A stretch of 64,000 bases of DNA from Nymphaea colorata (taxonomy: Eukaryota; Streptophyta; Magnoliopsida; Nymphaeales; Nymphaeaceae): the NCBI RefSeq assembly GCF_008831285.2, contig NC_045147.1, forward strand, positions 18,516,854 through 18,580,853, read 5' to 3'. The notes below the pieces were generated by a model. The model saw only the letters and a list, made by a program, of their open reading frames with translations, made no database searches and was not told the DNA's origin. The position numbers and the translations under genes are program-made. Shown in pieces: positions 21,816 to 42,360 of the stretch (positions within the stretch are counted from its first letter, which is position 1; each line of letters begins with the position of its first letter).

Positions 21816-23442
21816 ACTTTTTCTCTGCAAACGTGGCATAGACCCACAGTCGTCCCTGCCCTCATCGTCATCGTCGGTCCACTCCAGCCTGATTAAAAAA
21901 AGAAAAACAACAAAAAGGTGGTTAAAAATGCGATTTATAAAAAGTTACGGCACTTTTCGTTTGAGACATATACCATTTGGTGTCATGCATTTAGTCATTT
22001 ACTACTCAACGGGGGTCTTCTTCAATTGTGTCCTCCCAGTCTCTCCATATATCTCCAAGTTGATTCGATTTAGACAGGTCAGAGGAAATGGCGTGGCCCC
22101 GGTTGATCGGACTTTATTATATACATTGTATTGGTGCATTATATACACCGTATTGGTGCATGAAATTTCATGTGTTAATGTGGTTAATGACAAAAATACA
22201 TTTCTTTTATGCTTGTTGCGTGCAACCAGCTCTTCGGGCCGATCGAAAGGGAGACTAAATGGACAAATAAGGGACCCGGCCGTCTTTAATCGGCTCTTAT
22301 TAGCATTAGATGTGAAAAGGAAAGGTGTTTCATATTTAAATCACATCATCCAAGAAAAGTTGTTTTTAATTTTCCTCCTAATAGTATATAATATGAAACG
22401 CTAATTGTCGATGGTTTCAAAGAAATTAGTATAGCTGATTGGACTGGGGTGCAATAGAAAGGTGTGTCGGTCCTGTGGACATATGGATATGGGTCGCCTG
22501 TGGCATTTATATTGCATGGATACCTTGCTCTGGCCTTAAGAGGAAGAGTAGTGAGTTATGATCTGCTACGAGACACTGTTATAGAAATTTTTATTTTTGA
22601 AGGGACACAACATATATAAATAAGTAAATAATTATAAGAAGTCTATGTAAAAATATGTCAAAATAAATAAAAATTTTGTTGTTGACTAATCCTCTCACTC
22701 ACTCACCTGTAAGTGGAGTACATGGTAAAAATGCAAAACAATGAACAGGGAATCTCCCTTGACACAAAAAAAAAGAGAAAAAAAACTGCAGTTCAAGGGA
22801 AGGGTTTTCTTGGTGATATTAGTAATGAAGACGTTGTCAAAAGAAATTTGAAACATAGTGCTAAAAGACACTGCAAAAAATTAAGATCTTGGTCAGTAGA
22901 AGCGATGGCACTTCCAGAAGAAAACAGTTGATCGTGGCAGAGAAGGTACTCAAAGTCTAATAATGGTGGCGAAACTGTTATCGTAACCACAAGAGAAACA
23001 GAAAGGATCTGTTTATCACCTAAAAGTCCTGCAGCGAGGACATAACTAGACAGAATACAAATGTATGAGCACAAAAAAGGTTATATCTTAACTCAGCTGT
23101 GACTACCAAACTGGTAATCTCCGTCTCCGTTGTCATTTTTGTAATTCGGTGACAAGTAACTATCGCCCTTTCTGTTAATGAATTTTCCAATATTCTGTCG
23201 GCACTTTGGGTCTCTCTCTAATTGTTGGACGACGTGAAAGTCATACAAAATTAATATCATCAATCCTGGTAGCTCCCCTTCTAAAATAATTTAGTGCAAA
23301 CGCGACGCATGCCCTATCCAGATGCCTTTTTTTCAAATAAGAATTAATGAACATGAACCAGGTTCGCTTAGATGGTAGCTAGAAGCGCGATGCTGGCTTG
23401 CGATCTCGGATCTTTTATAGTCTTTTTCCCAGATTTCTCGTC
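21816..23442. other. Spacer and distal promoter of gene D
   Basis: No gene is recognisable. From about 22.8 kb the sequence resembles the region upstream of gene F (for example CTAATAATGGTGGC.AAACT near 22960 and its counterpart near 39220). The last few hundred bases share GAACATGAACCAGGTTC with genes E and F. The duplication unit therefore starts well upstream of the TATA box. Confidence 0.5.
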
Positions 23443-23450
23443 TATAAAAT
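23443..23450 (+). promoter_or_regulatory. TATA box of peroxidase gene D
   Basis: TATAAAAT lies 70 bp before the ATG at 23520. The surrounding TTTCTCGTC and following CTCA are identical in gene F. Confidence 0.7.
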
Positions 23451-23519
23451 CTCATGAGATGCCTCTTCTTTGAGCAGACATCTAGCATTCCCCCGTCCAC
23501 CTTAATTAACAGCCAGGAA

Positions 23520-26949
<3,430 letters not shown>

Positions 26950-27325
26950 ATCTACAAGTTTGGCTACATCTTCCATGTGTTGCTTCTCTTGCGGATCTCT
27001 GTCTGCTTTTGTTCTGGTGTGAATCTTTTGTCGAAGATTTCAGAATAAGGTTAAAGACTGGTCATGAAAAGACATCATGCTCCTTAACAGGAACAGATGC
27101 AAGTATTCTTCGTGTGCCATTATTGTACTGCTTTCTGTTAAACACCAGGAGAAACGTGTTAGCGACCAGGCAGCCAACAAGAGTTCATTTAAGAACTTCA
27201 ACCTAAAAAGAAGATCAAGGGCTGAGTACCCGTCGATCACCTCCATTGGCATAATCAACTTTGGTTAGCGCCCGTCCCTTAGGCGACCTGAAGATTATGC
27301 TTCATCGGTGTACGTATCATCATCC

Positions 27326-27331
27326 AATAAA
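27326..27331 (+). terminator. Possible poly(A) signal of gene D
   Basis: AATAAA occurs about 380 bp after the stop codon. An earlier near-match, AGAATAAGG at about 27041, is the sequence conserved with genes E and F, so the true site is uncertain. Confidence 0.35.
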
Positions 27332-27734
27332 GTATGTTAATGGGTTTGTCATGTCTTCTCAATTATCACGAGTTTAGCTCCTTTTTATACTGTTGTCCGT
27401 TGACGATACGGTCACGTTCTTCCTCCTCCTCCTTCTCCATGATCATCAAGATTTTATTTTCTCTTCCATGACGATGATGTTGATCATCATCTTCTTCTCG
27501 TTATCTTCGCATGTTGGCTATATTGAAAAGCCAGTTCAATTTTCCGACAACCAATCATATGTTACTTGTATGAGTTTGACATGCATGCATGTCATGCTAA
27601 GACATGCACTTACATTACGCAAATGTATTATGTATGATGCATATCTACACGATTGGCATGCATGACATGAAGAATGTTATGCATATGAATATTGTATGCA
27701 TTACGGATTAACTTATTTGATCAACCTTACCCAA

Positions 27735-28260
27735 CTTGGACGTTTCAACTCCTACACCCTCTGTAATTCATATGTATCTACAAATACCTCTTAAACACAT
27801 AGCAAAAGCATATATTATTCTCATGGACTACACTGCAACCACATTTAGATAATAGCTTGAACCCACACCATTGTTTTATTAAAAAAGGAAGTGGGGATAT
27901 CATTTTCTGGTGACAATACAACAAGTGTCAAATATTTTATGCATGCTAGAATCCAATCATTCCAAATTGTGTCCAAAATTTTTACAGAAAGTTTCAAGTG
28001 GAAAAGTGCGGCCCCATTCTTGTTCAACATCACGTATCAATAGAGCCCACCAGTCCTTGATGGGAGCCGTGGTCTTCGTCATGTATAATAATGGTAGAAT
28101 GATTTACATGTTTTGGACGCATAATATATATAGCACTCCATCGTTCAATGATTCTCATCCGATCAACGACGCGGGCCCATCTATGAGGTTAACTTTAGTT
28201 AAACATGCTGAACTTTTATTTCAAGACTGTGTTCGGTACATGTTCAGTAAAATGGGCTTT
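27735..28260. repeat. Spacer block D, copy 1, starting with an exon-4 relic
   Basis: The block starts with ACTTGGACGTTTCAACTCC, which matches the LDVSTP codons of peroxidase exon 4, and then decays. It goes on with CCACACCATTGTTTTAT, GAAAGTTTCAAGTGG, GTGCGGCCCC and TTGTTCAACATC. It ends with AATAATGGTAGAATGATTTA and TTTCAAGACTGTGTTCGG. The same series recurs after gene E (34.8-35.3 kb), and parts recur near 43.05 and 46.4 kb. A 151-residue open frame across it is not conserved and is taken as chance. Confidence 0.7.
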
Positions 28261-28389
28261 GCTTGGCATTCTGTTTCGTATATTTACAAAAATAATATTT
28301 GGCTTTGCTTCATGGATCGGCTATTTTTACTAAAATCCTGTCAGCTACTCTCAATACAAAATTAAAGATAACAGTTACAGCGATCCTTT

Positions 28390-29135
28390 TATAAGATGAA
28401 AGAAAAAATTTCAAACTCGAAAGCATATACGTTCACTTCTTTTTGACATGTCATGATTTAACTAGAGAACTATGTGGGTAATTCTCAGCGGAGGGAAGGC
28501 AGAAAGCCTGCAAAGTTACGCTGGTGTACGAATTATATCCAAGAAACATGCTCTTAAATTTAATCATATTTTATAACCCTAGACTTTTGGTTCCTAATCA
28601 TTACTATACGACTTGCTAGGAAAGCTTGTTTAAGCCAACATCTGTCTTACTTGCATTAAGTTTGTTCCCGTCTGTCATCAAAATGGACCCTAATTTTGTT
28701 CACATAGAAGAGGTTGGATCTTTATTGTTGTCTGCGTGCATCAAGCTCAACCACACAATTAAAAATTTATAAAGAAGTTGAATTAAGTCACGTCATAAGT
28801 GCTCCGTTTTTTCTGAACATGCATGAAGAATTAGGTACCGCGAATCTCACGCAGTCCCGTAGCCAGCTTCCTTGCGCAATAGAAAAAAAAAAACTCAAAA
28901 AGATGGCTAATTAGTAGCAAATGATCGAAGTGTATATAAAATTCTCTGTCTGTTGTAAATATTGGTTAGTCGATATACGAACACTACTATGCAAAGAGCA
29001 CATGTGGTTTGTAATTATGTTTCACATGCTGTCGAATGACATTAATCTCATCTCATCTTGTTGGTTTTCGAAAGATGCACAAGCATGCATCTATGAGTTG
29101 AAAAGAATTCCTTTAAGCCATCGATTTCCCTTGCT
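28390..29135. repeat. Spacer block R, copy 2 (after gene D)
   Basis: Landmarks shared with copy 1 include GAGAACTATGTGGGTAATTC, ACGAATTATATCCAAGAAAC, TGGTTCCTAATCATTACTA, CATCAAAATGGACCCTAAT and AACACTACTATGCAAAGAG. The order and spacing match copy 1 well, apart from small indels. Confidence 0.78.
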
Positions 29136-30340
29136 TTTGGGATCATAAGCTTCATGAGGATCAATGATGTCGCTTCATCAGTCATGCACCTTTCAACTTA
29201 AATGTTGCATTCCATTAATGTAAGAAATAAAAGCATAATGAAGCAAATCACTAGAAGTTATGCCCTCCTTGAAGCCAAAACAAAGTGTGAACTCATTATC
29301 ATCTGCAAGAGATTGAGTGCTGTCCGAACACAACCGAAGTGCTCGGGTTCCTAAAATGACCAAAATACTTCTAATAGGAAAGTTGATAAATAATGGAACA
29401 GAACAAACATAAAAAATCGGGAAAAAAATTTAAAAAACTATACTACCCCCCACACAATGACGTGGTGGTTTGTCAGGCTTCAACTTATAGCAATAAGGCA
29501 GATTGAGTTGCAACAAGTTTGTACAAAGAGGTGCCGGCGCGGGGACATTTTTTATTTTTTATTTTTTTGATAAAAAAGTGGACATTATAGACATTTTCAC
29601 ATTTTTGCAATAGTTTTTTACCACTTTTTAAAAGTTTCTTTTCATTATTTTAATAAGAATATTTTTGTTATTGGTACCTTTGTTCGTGCACAACAACAAC
29701 AACAACGCTTCAACCAAGCTTGAATTACATCACATAAACAATTTCTAGAGTCACTGGAGACGGTAAGATAAGACCGCGTGATGTACATGGAGAATCATTC
29801 TCATGGCATAATTCAAATCATTGCATCTAAGCATGTTCTTTTCCAACAAGTGGTATTATAAAAAGTAAGGAACAACTACATCCTAAAGCCTAATGGATGC
29901 TGAAGCGAGTAAGCAGCGGAGTCTCTTGACAAAAACAAAATCTCCACTTCAGCCAAGAAGTTTTTTTAGATCCACGAGAGAACAAGAACCAAAAAATGCT
30001 ACAGTTCACGGCATATAGAATGCGTGAAAATCCTCCAACGAGTTCATAATTAAATGCACAAACAAGTGTGGCTACCAACCTATAATCCCACGGAACATCA
30101 ATCTCTCTCTAGTCTGTTGGAGGAGGTGAAATACAAATATCATCGACCATGCTAGCACCGGTTCAAAAATAATTTAATGCGGGATGCCTTTTTACCCAAT
30201 ATAAATTATTTTCGCCTTGACGCAGTGAATTAAATATTGAACATGAACCAGATCCTGTTTGGACGGTCTAAGGACCTTGCCGGCGGCCGGCCGGCGATCG
30301 CGGTTTTTTTTTTTAAAAAAAATTTCTGTTGCCATGTTTT
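29136..30340. other. Spacer and distal promoter of gene E
   Basis: No gene is recognisable. From about 29870 the sequence resembles that upstream of gene F near 38610 (shared GCGAGTAAG and CTCTTGACA.AAACAAA). The stretch just before the TATA position shares GAACATGAACCAG with gene D. A GC-rich patch (CCGGCGGCCGGCCGGCGATC) at 30279-30298 and a T11A8 run at about 30304-30322 interrupt this promoter and are absent from D and F. Confidence 0.5.
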
Positions 30341-30344
30341 CTCG

Positions 30345-30353
30345 TCTTTAAAT
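30345..30353 (+). promoter_or_regulatory. Degenerate TATA box of gene E
   Basis: At the position where D and F have TATAAAAT after CTCGTC, gene E reads TCTTTAAAT. The flanking CTCGTC and CTCATGAGAT are kept. The core is therefore weakened in an otherwise conserved promoter. Confidence 0.55.
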
Positions 30354-30416
30354 CTCATGAGATCCGTCTCCTCTGAGCACAGAGCATTCTCTTCTCCCGT
30401 CCTTAACACCCTTGAA

Positions 30417-33255
<2,839 letters not shown>

Positions 33256-33346
33256 ATCTACCGCTTGGCCACATTTTCCTTGTGTTCCTTCTGTTGCCAA
33301 TCTCTGCGTTCTGTTCTGCGTGTGGAGCTCTTGTAGAAGATTTCAC

Positions 33347-33352
33347 AATAAA
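33347..33352 (+). terminator. Poly(A) signal of gene E
   Basis: AATAAA in TTCACAATAAAGCC lies 92 bp after the stop codon. The homologous positions in genes D and F read AGAATAAGG and AGGATAAGG. Confidence 0.5.
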
Positions 33353-33359
33353 GCCAAGG

Positions 33360-34199
33360 ATTGGTCTTGATAGAGCGCTGTTCCTTGACTATTTGCCATT
33401 GTGGTGGCTTCCGTAAAAGATAGGGACATGCCAACAATGAGTTCACTTGATATCTTCAACTTAAAAAATTCAAGAGTTAGTGCACCTCCATTGGCGTAAT
33501 CAACTTCATGGTCAGTGTCTGCCGTTTGGGTGATCTCACGATTGTGCCTCTTCAGTGTATCATGATCATATTAAGAAGTATGCTAATGTGTTCATCATCT
33601 CTTCTCAATTATCACCAGTTCAGCTATTTTCTTTATACAGCGTTCCGCGAGAAACTGCAGTTACTTTCTCCCTCATCAAGATTTAAACTGTACTGTAAAC
33701 TCAAAAAGAATAAAAGCAAACATTTTAAACTTCAAATTTTCTAAACAAACGAAACGTTTCCCTAGCAAAATCTTGCAAGATCTGTTATCCTCTCTCGAAA
33801 AACAGGGTCTTCTTTTTCTAGTGAAATTTATGGCAGAAATTTGTCTGCTGGTTCAGATACAAGATCTGACAAATACGGATGCATTTCGTCGGAGTCGGCG
33901 GCCCACTTAGGGTCGGACCAAAGTTGATTTAAGTTTCACTACCGAGCACAGCCCGCTTACTTGATCTGAATCTGAACTGAAACCATCAATTAAATTTCAT
34001 ATTGAACGTCCGAACTGAAACAATGAATCTGAATTTGACTAGTTTGGTTTTTGGGTAATAACATCCTTTGCTATAAGTAAAGGATTCCCGAGCAACTGGT
34101 GATTAGTTTATTCTTTCAGGAAACACAGATGCCCCTACCAAGTCGTGTTACCAAGTCTAGTTGATACATGTACCAAGGATATCTTGAAATCTTTGTATC
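33360..34199. other. Spacer after gene E
   Basis: No gene is recognisable. The first 200 bp still resemble the region after gene D (for example ATTGGCGTAATCAACTT.ATGG against its counterpart near 27245). Degenerate GAATCTGAATTTGAC-like words occur around 33960-34040. Confidence 0.45.
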
Positions 34200-34425
34200 T
34201 GCATAATGGCCAAATCTGTCCAGGCTGATATGCAAGTAATTCCCCATTTCAGCACCGGCCCATATGCAATAATAGCATGAAATTTTACTTGCCTACAATA
34301 AACTTTTCAATGAATAGCTACATATTTACGGGGATCATGATAACATGAAAGCATTGCCTGCATCATGCATTTGCTGCTGGACTGTAGTGACTGGGATGGT
34401 ATTCTGGTTTTTGTTAATAATGTCT
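34200..34425. repeat. Segment related to intron 5 of the sororin-like gene
   Basis: ATATGCAAGTAATTCC, ATGCAATAATAGCATGAAA, GAATAGCTACATATTTAC and, further on, TGCTGGACTGTAGTGA and GGTATTCTGGTTTT match, in the same order, sequence at about 55630-55750 and 56049-56115. The piece between those two stretches is missing here. It is either a degenerate copy of that intron inside the peroxidase array or an old repeat present at both sites. Confidence 0.6.
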
Positions 34426-34599
34426 TCTAAGCTTGAGGAAGATTGCGAGCTTGATTTACCTCTGTATGTTAACCGGCTCTCTAGTTGCTAGATATGATTC
34501 CATGCTATAACTGACCCTCAGCTCCATTAAATTTCAGAAACTGGTAAAACTGGGCCAAGATTTAGATCCGACTGGTTCTGTCTTAGTTTTGAAACTAAA

Positions 34600-34900
34600 T
34601 TCGTTAAGAATTTAGGGATGATGGAAATGAAAAGCATGTTGGGTTTCTGTTTTGTAGCAGTTGAGAAGTTTATGTGCTGGCTCTTATTCTTGTAGCTTTG
34701 TAAAATTCAAGTATTTCCTTGGCCATTACAGTGTGAAAGTGTCGAGATCTGCCCATAAGTCGCCGGGAACCATTTATGTCTCAAGCGCAAGAACAATCTC
34801 ATCAACTTGGATTTTTCAACTCCTACACGGTTTGATAATTCACGCAGATATATTAACAAAGCCCTTGAGCAACAGCATACATAAATGTCATAGACTAATA
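34600..34900 (+). pseudogene. Relic of another peroxidase copy (exon-4 remnant)
   Basis: GGATGATGGAAATGAAAAGC followed by a TTTCTG..TTTGTAGCAGTTG stretch resembles the tail of the pseudogene at about 45745-45795. At 34793-34840 the codons for NNL.NLD.STP..FDNS of peroxidase exon 4 are readable. Nothing else of the gene survives. It appears to be the remains of an older copy between genes E and F. Confidence 0.6.
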
Positions 34901-35310
34901 CAAGTTGTTTGGGATTGAAAGTGGCCACATATATTAGAGCAAATCCACACAATTGATTTATAAAAAGAGAACTGGAAAATCGATTTCTCATAATACAACA
35001 TGTGTTAAAAGGTTTTATATATGACAAGATTTAATCATTTCCAAAAATGTTACCAAAAGTTTTGGCATCCAAAGGTGCGGGGCCCCCTTGTTCAACATCC
35101 TGCGTCACAGAAATATGGGTCTCTTTCTTGTGTAATAATGGTAGTAGAATTATTTAAGTGTTGGCCAGCGCATAGCATATGGTTATATACCATACCATTG
35201 GCCAATGATTTCTCATCGGATCAACCATGTGCAGTGATTCTCACGAGGTTAATTTTAGTTAAAAATTTGAAGCTTCTTGATTTCAAGATTGTGTTCAGCA
35301 TTCGTTAAGC
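34845..35310. repeat. Spacer block D, copy 2 (after gene E)
   Basis: ACAAGTTGTTTGGG, GTGTTAAAAGG, GTGCGGGGCCCCCTTGTTC, TAATAATGGTAGTAGAATT, GAGGTTAATTTTAGTTAAA and TTTCAAGATTGTGTTCAG follow in the same order as in copy 1 at 27.9-28.25 kb. The copies differ by many substitutions, so the duplication is not recent. Confidence 0.7.
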
Positions 35311-37170
35311 AGAATATTGAGCTGAAAATGAAATCATATAACTCGTAATGTATAAAAACAAGGTTAGAGTTGTTTCATCGACTTTTGAAGTCACTTCCAT
35401 AACTGCGATCTTGGTGCAAAAATTAGATTTTGTCGATAACAAATAGTTTTCGGAACTACATATATAGCAACTTCCTCCTCAAGTTAGACCTGGTTTCTCA
35501 GGTAAGCTAAGAGGCTTTTTGGTAGAAAAAGCACTTCGTGATTGTCCTATAAATTTGCACAAAAAATTTGGAGTACGTCGGACACTAAAACTATTTTTGG
35601 ATGAACTTGCTCCAATATTTAGGGGTAGGTTTATGGGACAGTTACAAGGCTGCCTCTAAAGATTTCAAATGTGAATATTTATGTTGAATTTAATATCCTT
35701 AAATTAAGAAAGTAGTTATGTGTGCTGTATTGGTGCACGAATTTGCATGGTTAATGACAAAAAAAATACCCCTAATTGGTGAAGACAAAAATGAAAATTG
35801 AAAAAAGACAAGAAAAACCCTTCCTTTTTAAAACTTACAAAAATGTCCTTCTGCTCTCTTATGCTTATTATAGATTGCATGCACAACTCACGTCCCTTAA
35901 TTTGATGAACCATAAATTTTACTTTATCTTGTCAACAAAAGTATGTCATATCATATCCGTATATCTTAAATTTAAAATAATCAGACACCCACTTGAAGGT
36001 CTGACTTGGCTGGTACGCCTGGTGCTTGATTGTAGTGAAAAAAATCATTGGTAGTCTTTTTTCAACAACGAGTGCGAGACTTTTTAGTTTTCAACTAGTA
36101 TCAATTTTCTAAAAAAAGAGAACATATTTCACCTAATTTCCTTATCCATCCCATCATCCATCCTGTCAGCATCGTTGCTGTATAGCTAGCCATTCCATCT
36201 AGCGGCCAGTCAAGTTTTGGCCAAGAACATTTCCACTGAGATTTTGTTAGGTGTACACCACTTTACACGCAACAAATATACACCACAATGGTGATGGGGA
36301 CATTTTTGAATTTTTTTTATGGCGTAGAAGAGATTTTAAACTTTTTTTTTTCACAATCCTTGTATAACCTTGTTTAAAGTTTTTTTTTTAAATTTTAATG
36401 AAAACATTTTGGTCATTTTTGTTCAGGTTGGCGTATATAATCAATCAGCTTTGATTTTCATTGACATGGTAAAGATTTTTTCTGCTTTCCTTTTAATTTT
36501 TCTTGCAATCAGTGACCCGGTAAGGGATTGTCCTAATGAAAAAATTATTTTTCTTTTCCCTTTTTTTCCAAATCTGGGCTTATTTTTGTTGATATATAGC
36601 TGATCACTTTTCCCCTAACAATAATTTTTTGTTGAAAAAATTATGGAAAATGGTCCTCCGAACGATCAATTTTCATTTCTATTTTTTTCCCCTATTTTCG
36701 GTAGTTGATGACCTGATGATCGCAAAATAAGATGGTTGAAGTCGATTAGTTCGATTCTGCGTACCCAAATGGTCCATCTTCCGGCCGGTTAATGGTGGTG
36801 GAAAATTATGGAGAAAGTTTATTCTTGGGTCATTTTCTAACTTCTAACTCATTTTCTGTGATTGTTTATGTTCTAGTTGACAGAATATGCTAGTTTTTTT
36901 CCATTTCTGTTTCAAGGTGTCATCTGTTGATTCTGACTGGTTTCTGTTTATGTCCGTCTCATTTTTCTTTCAATGTCAAGTGAGGGTATAGCTTTATCTT
37001 ACCCCGCAACCCTGATTTTTGATGTTTATTTAACAGAAACCGCCTTTGGAGTAAAAACACTCAAAGTTATACTCGCATGTTTTCAAGATTCTAACTCCCC
37101 TTAATTTTGAAACTTGGTTACTCCTTAACTCCAGTTAAAACAATAGTTTCAAGAAATAGAAGTTACGTCT
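35311..37170. other. Spacer between blocks D and R after gene E
   Basis: No gene is recognisable. A GTATTGGTGCA..AATTT..GGTTAATGACAAAAA stretch near 35727-35765 recurs near 22150-22195. A TACACCAC..GGGGACATTTTT stretch near 36250-36310 has loose relatives near 29535 and 50370. These may be small dispersed repeats. Confidence 0.4.
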
Positions 37171-37174
37171 TCTT

Positions 37175-37995
37175 TCATAAAAGGTAAAGAAAAATTTCCA
37201 CTCAAAAGCATAAATTTTTCGGACTTCTTATCGGCATGTCAGGATTTAGCTGGAGAACTCTTTGGGCATTTGTCAGCCAAAGTGAGGCATGTATGAAGGA
37301 AATCAGCAGAACGACGCTGGTGTTAGAAATATATCGAAGAAATATGCTGCTAAAATTGAAGTCTCTTCTATGATAACCTTAAAAATATTTGGTACCTCAT
37401 CATTACTAAACGACTCCTTGCCAATCCTTGCTTTTAAGATCACGATCTCCGTTTTTCTGTCATCAAAATTGGACCCCGAGTTTGTTTCCATGTATAAGAT
37501 CCAGCTCCTTCATGCAATTGTCATTTTCTTGGGTCAAGCTTAAACACTGTTATAGTTCCGGACAAAGACTGCATAGGAGTTAGGTTCCCGACCTTTTTCT
37601 GCAGATCTCAACCCGACTCCTAATCAGTTTCGGCACACAATGAAAAAACTAAAAGCGCTCATAATTAGTAGTAAGTTGTCAGCGTTTTTTTCCGCACACT
37701 TGTTAGTCGATATAGGACCACTACTATGCAAGGAGCACATGTAGTCTGTACTGATGTTCTACATGCTGCCGAACGACATTATATCATCTCGGCTTATCTG
37801 TTTCCAAAAAGATGCACAAGCAGACATCCAAGGCTTATAAATAATTCCTGTACAGCCAAAGTGGGAGCCCGCGAAAATTGAACTACCTTTGGCTGGGGAC
37901 GGATGGCTCTTGGCAGCTGGTCCATGTTGAAACCTGATTAGGCCAAAATCTGCTTTCATACTACTGGAGAGAAGTATTTGCATCCATTGAGAAAA
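37175..37995. repeat. Spacer block R, copy 3 (after gene E)
   Basis: Shared landmarks are GGAGAACTCTTTGGGCATTT, GTTAGAAATATATCGAAGAA, CATCAAAATTGGACCCCGAG, CCACTACTATGCAAGGAGC, CTGCCGAACGACATTAT and TTAGGCCAAAATCTGCTTTC. The last part (AGCCAAAGTGGGAGCCCGCG) also matches copy 1 near 21668. Confidence 0.78.
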
Positions 37996-39693
37996 AAAAA
38001 AACTACTCAAAAAATGGATTTAGAAGAAGAAATCACGGTACGATCGACAAAAAAATAGCGGAGATAGCGGAGTTACTTATTAGCTGGTGTAGGCCACCGC
38101 CCACACCAGTCCATCAAAAATTTCATTACCATGCCTCAACGACACATTACCATAACTCCAAAATTACATGTAGTGCATGTCCACACCAAACTTGTGTCAT
38201 CAATCCGAATAGACTCTCAGTAAAAAAAAATCCTGGCTCGATCTACGGTATGTGTAGTAACGTTAATCTATCATATATAGCTACAGTCGTTCCCTTAACA
38301 ATTTAAAACTTTAGCTTTTAAACCCGGGAAATCATTATCTATAACGTGATTGTGATCTTCTCATGGCCCGAACTGAAAAAACCAAGAAATGCTAGCTCTC
38401 ATGTGTCCTCGCCGGTTGTTCTTGGTCCAGATGCGTTCATTAGTTTACGGCGCCTCTGTTTAACCGAAATGGCGATGGGTCGATGGCATGTGAGACTAGA
38501 TATGGACACAAGGCCCCTCCATTCGAGCTTGAATTACCTCTCAGTAGCGATATATATGAAAAGGACAGGTACTTTAGACAGTAAGATGAAACTGCACAAT
38601 AATGCAACTGAATCCTGAAACCTAATTGATGCCATGCGATGAAGTTGCAGCGAGTAAGAAGGAGACTCTCTTGACAGAAACAAAGTGTTCAGTTTAACGA
38701 ACATCATAGTTCGGCTGAAGACGGGGTCATTGGGTTAGAGAGTTGATTCGGCAACTTGGTTGGGTTAGATCATAAGTTTTTATAGTGCATTTTTTTATAA
38801 ATAGATGAAAAATATAAGTTTATCAAGACTTCATGCTTGTTTTTTTTTATCAACTAAAACTAAATAACATACAATATAAGTATTTGTGTAGATTTAGTGA
38901 AGTCTGTGATATTTTTTTAATTTCAAAAATAACAAACTTCAGAACAATGCATGATAAATGATAATATGTAATTAGTTGAAGATCCCAACTGACTTGGCGG
39001 GTTCTGACCCATGACCCATTTATGATCCCAGCCGACTTAAACGACCTGTGACTTTGGAACAGCAAGCGATGATCTTTTGGTGATATTAGTGACAAAAGCA
39101 TTTATCACAAGAAGACAGAATTCTAGGGAACACTTTGCAGAAAATTAAAATTTTGAAGATCAGCACCAACTGGTAGCGATGAGCAAAAAGCAGTTCATGG
39201 CCGAAAAGAGGTGTTTAATGTCAATAATAATGGTGGCAAAACTTTTTTCAACTAAAAGCAGAACGCCAGAAGCTGTTCACACAAGAGATTTTGACTTTCA
39301 ACGAACAGATACCTGCAAAAGTGTTGCCAACACACACCAGGACACACAAAAGAACAAGAAGCAAAGGCTACAGTCCATCCTCTCATTGAACAGAATGAAT
39401 GTACAAACAAGTCTGACTGCCAAACTAAGAATGAACAAAATTTGAACCTCTCTCTATCTATCTCTCTCGATGAAATACAGATATCGTCGCTCACTCTAGC
39501 TTGCCTTCGAAAATATTTTAGTGCAGAGTCGTGCTCCATCCATACGCCTGCTTTTCCCACGTCAAATATATATTTTCTTCATGGCCCAGTGAATTAATGA
39601 ACGTGGACCAGGTTCAATTAGGTAGCCGTAGCTAGAAGACCGATGCGAACCTGCGATCTGGGATCTTTTAGTCTTTTTGCCCGATTTCTCGTC
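37996..39693. other. Spacer and distal promoter of gene F
   Basis: No gene is recognisable. From about 38610 the sequence resembles the regions upstream of genes D and E, interrupted by about 0.3 kb of unrelated AT-rich sequence (about 38730-39050). The final 150 bp share GGATCTTTTA.TCTTTTT and TTTCTCGTCTATAAAATCTC with gene D. Confidence 0.5.
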
Positions 39694-39701
39694 TATAAAA
39701 T
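39694..39701 (+). promoter_or_regulatory. TATA box of peroxidase gene F
   Basis: TATAAAAT lies 72 bp before the ATG at 39773, in the same TCTCGTC..CTCA context as gene D. Confidence 0.7.
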
Positions 39702-39772
39702 CTCACTAGATGAGTCTTCTTTGAGCACAGATCTAGCATTGATCCCCCTGCTCCTTAGTTAACACCCTTGAA

Positions 39773-42360
<2,588 letters not shown>

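Noticed and set aside
21928-22404. 158-codon open frame on the + strand
   Set aside because: It sits in AT-rich spacer, has no family features and is not repeated in the other units.
27910-28365. 151-codon open frame on the + strand
   Set aside because: It lies across spacer block D. The homologous block after gene E does not keep the frame.
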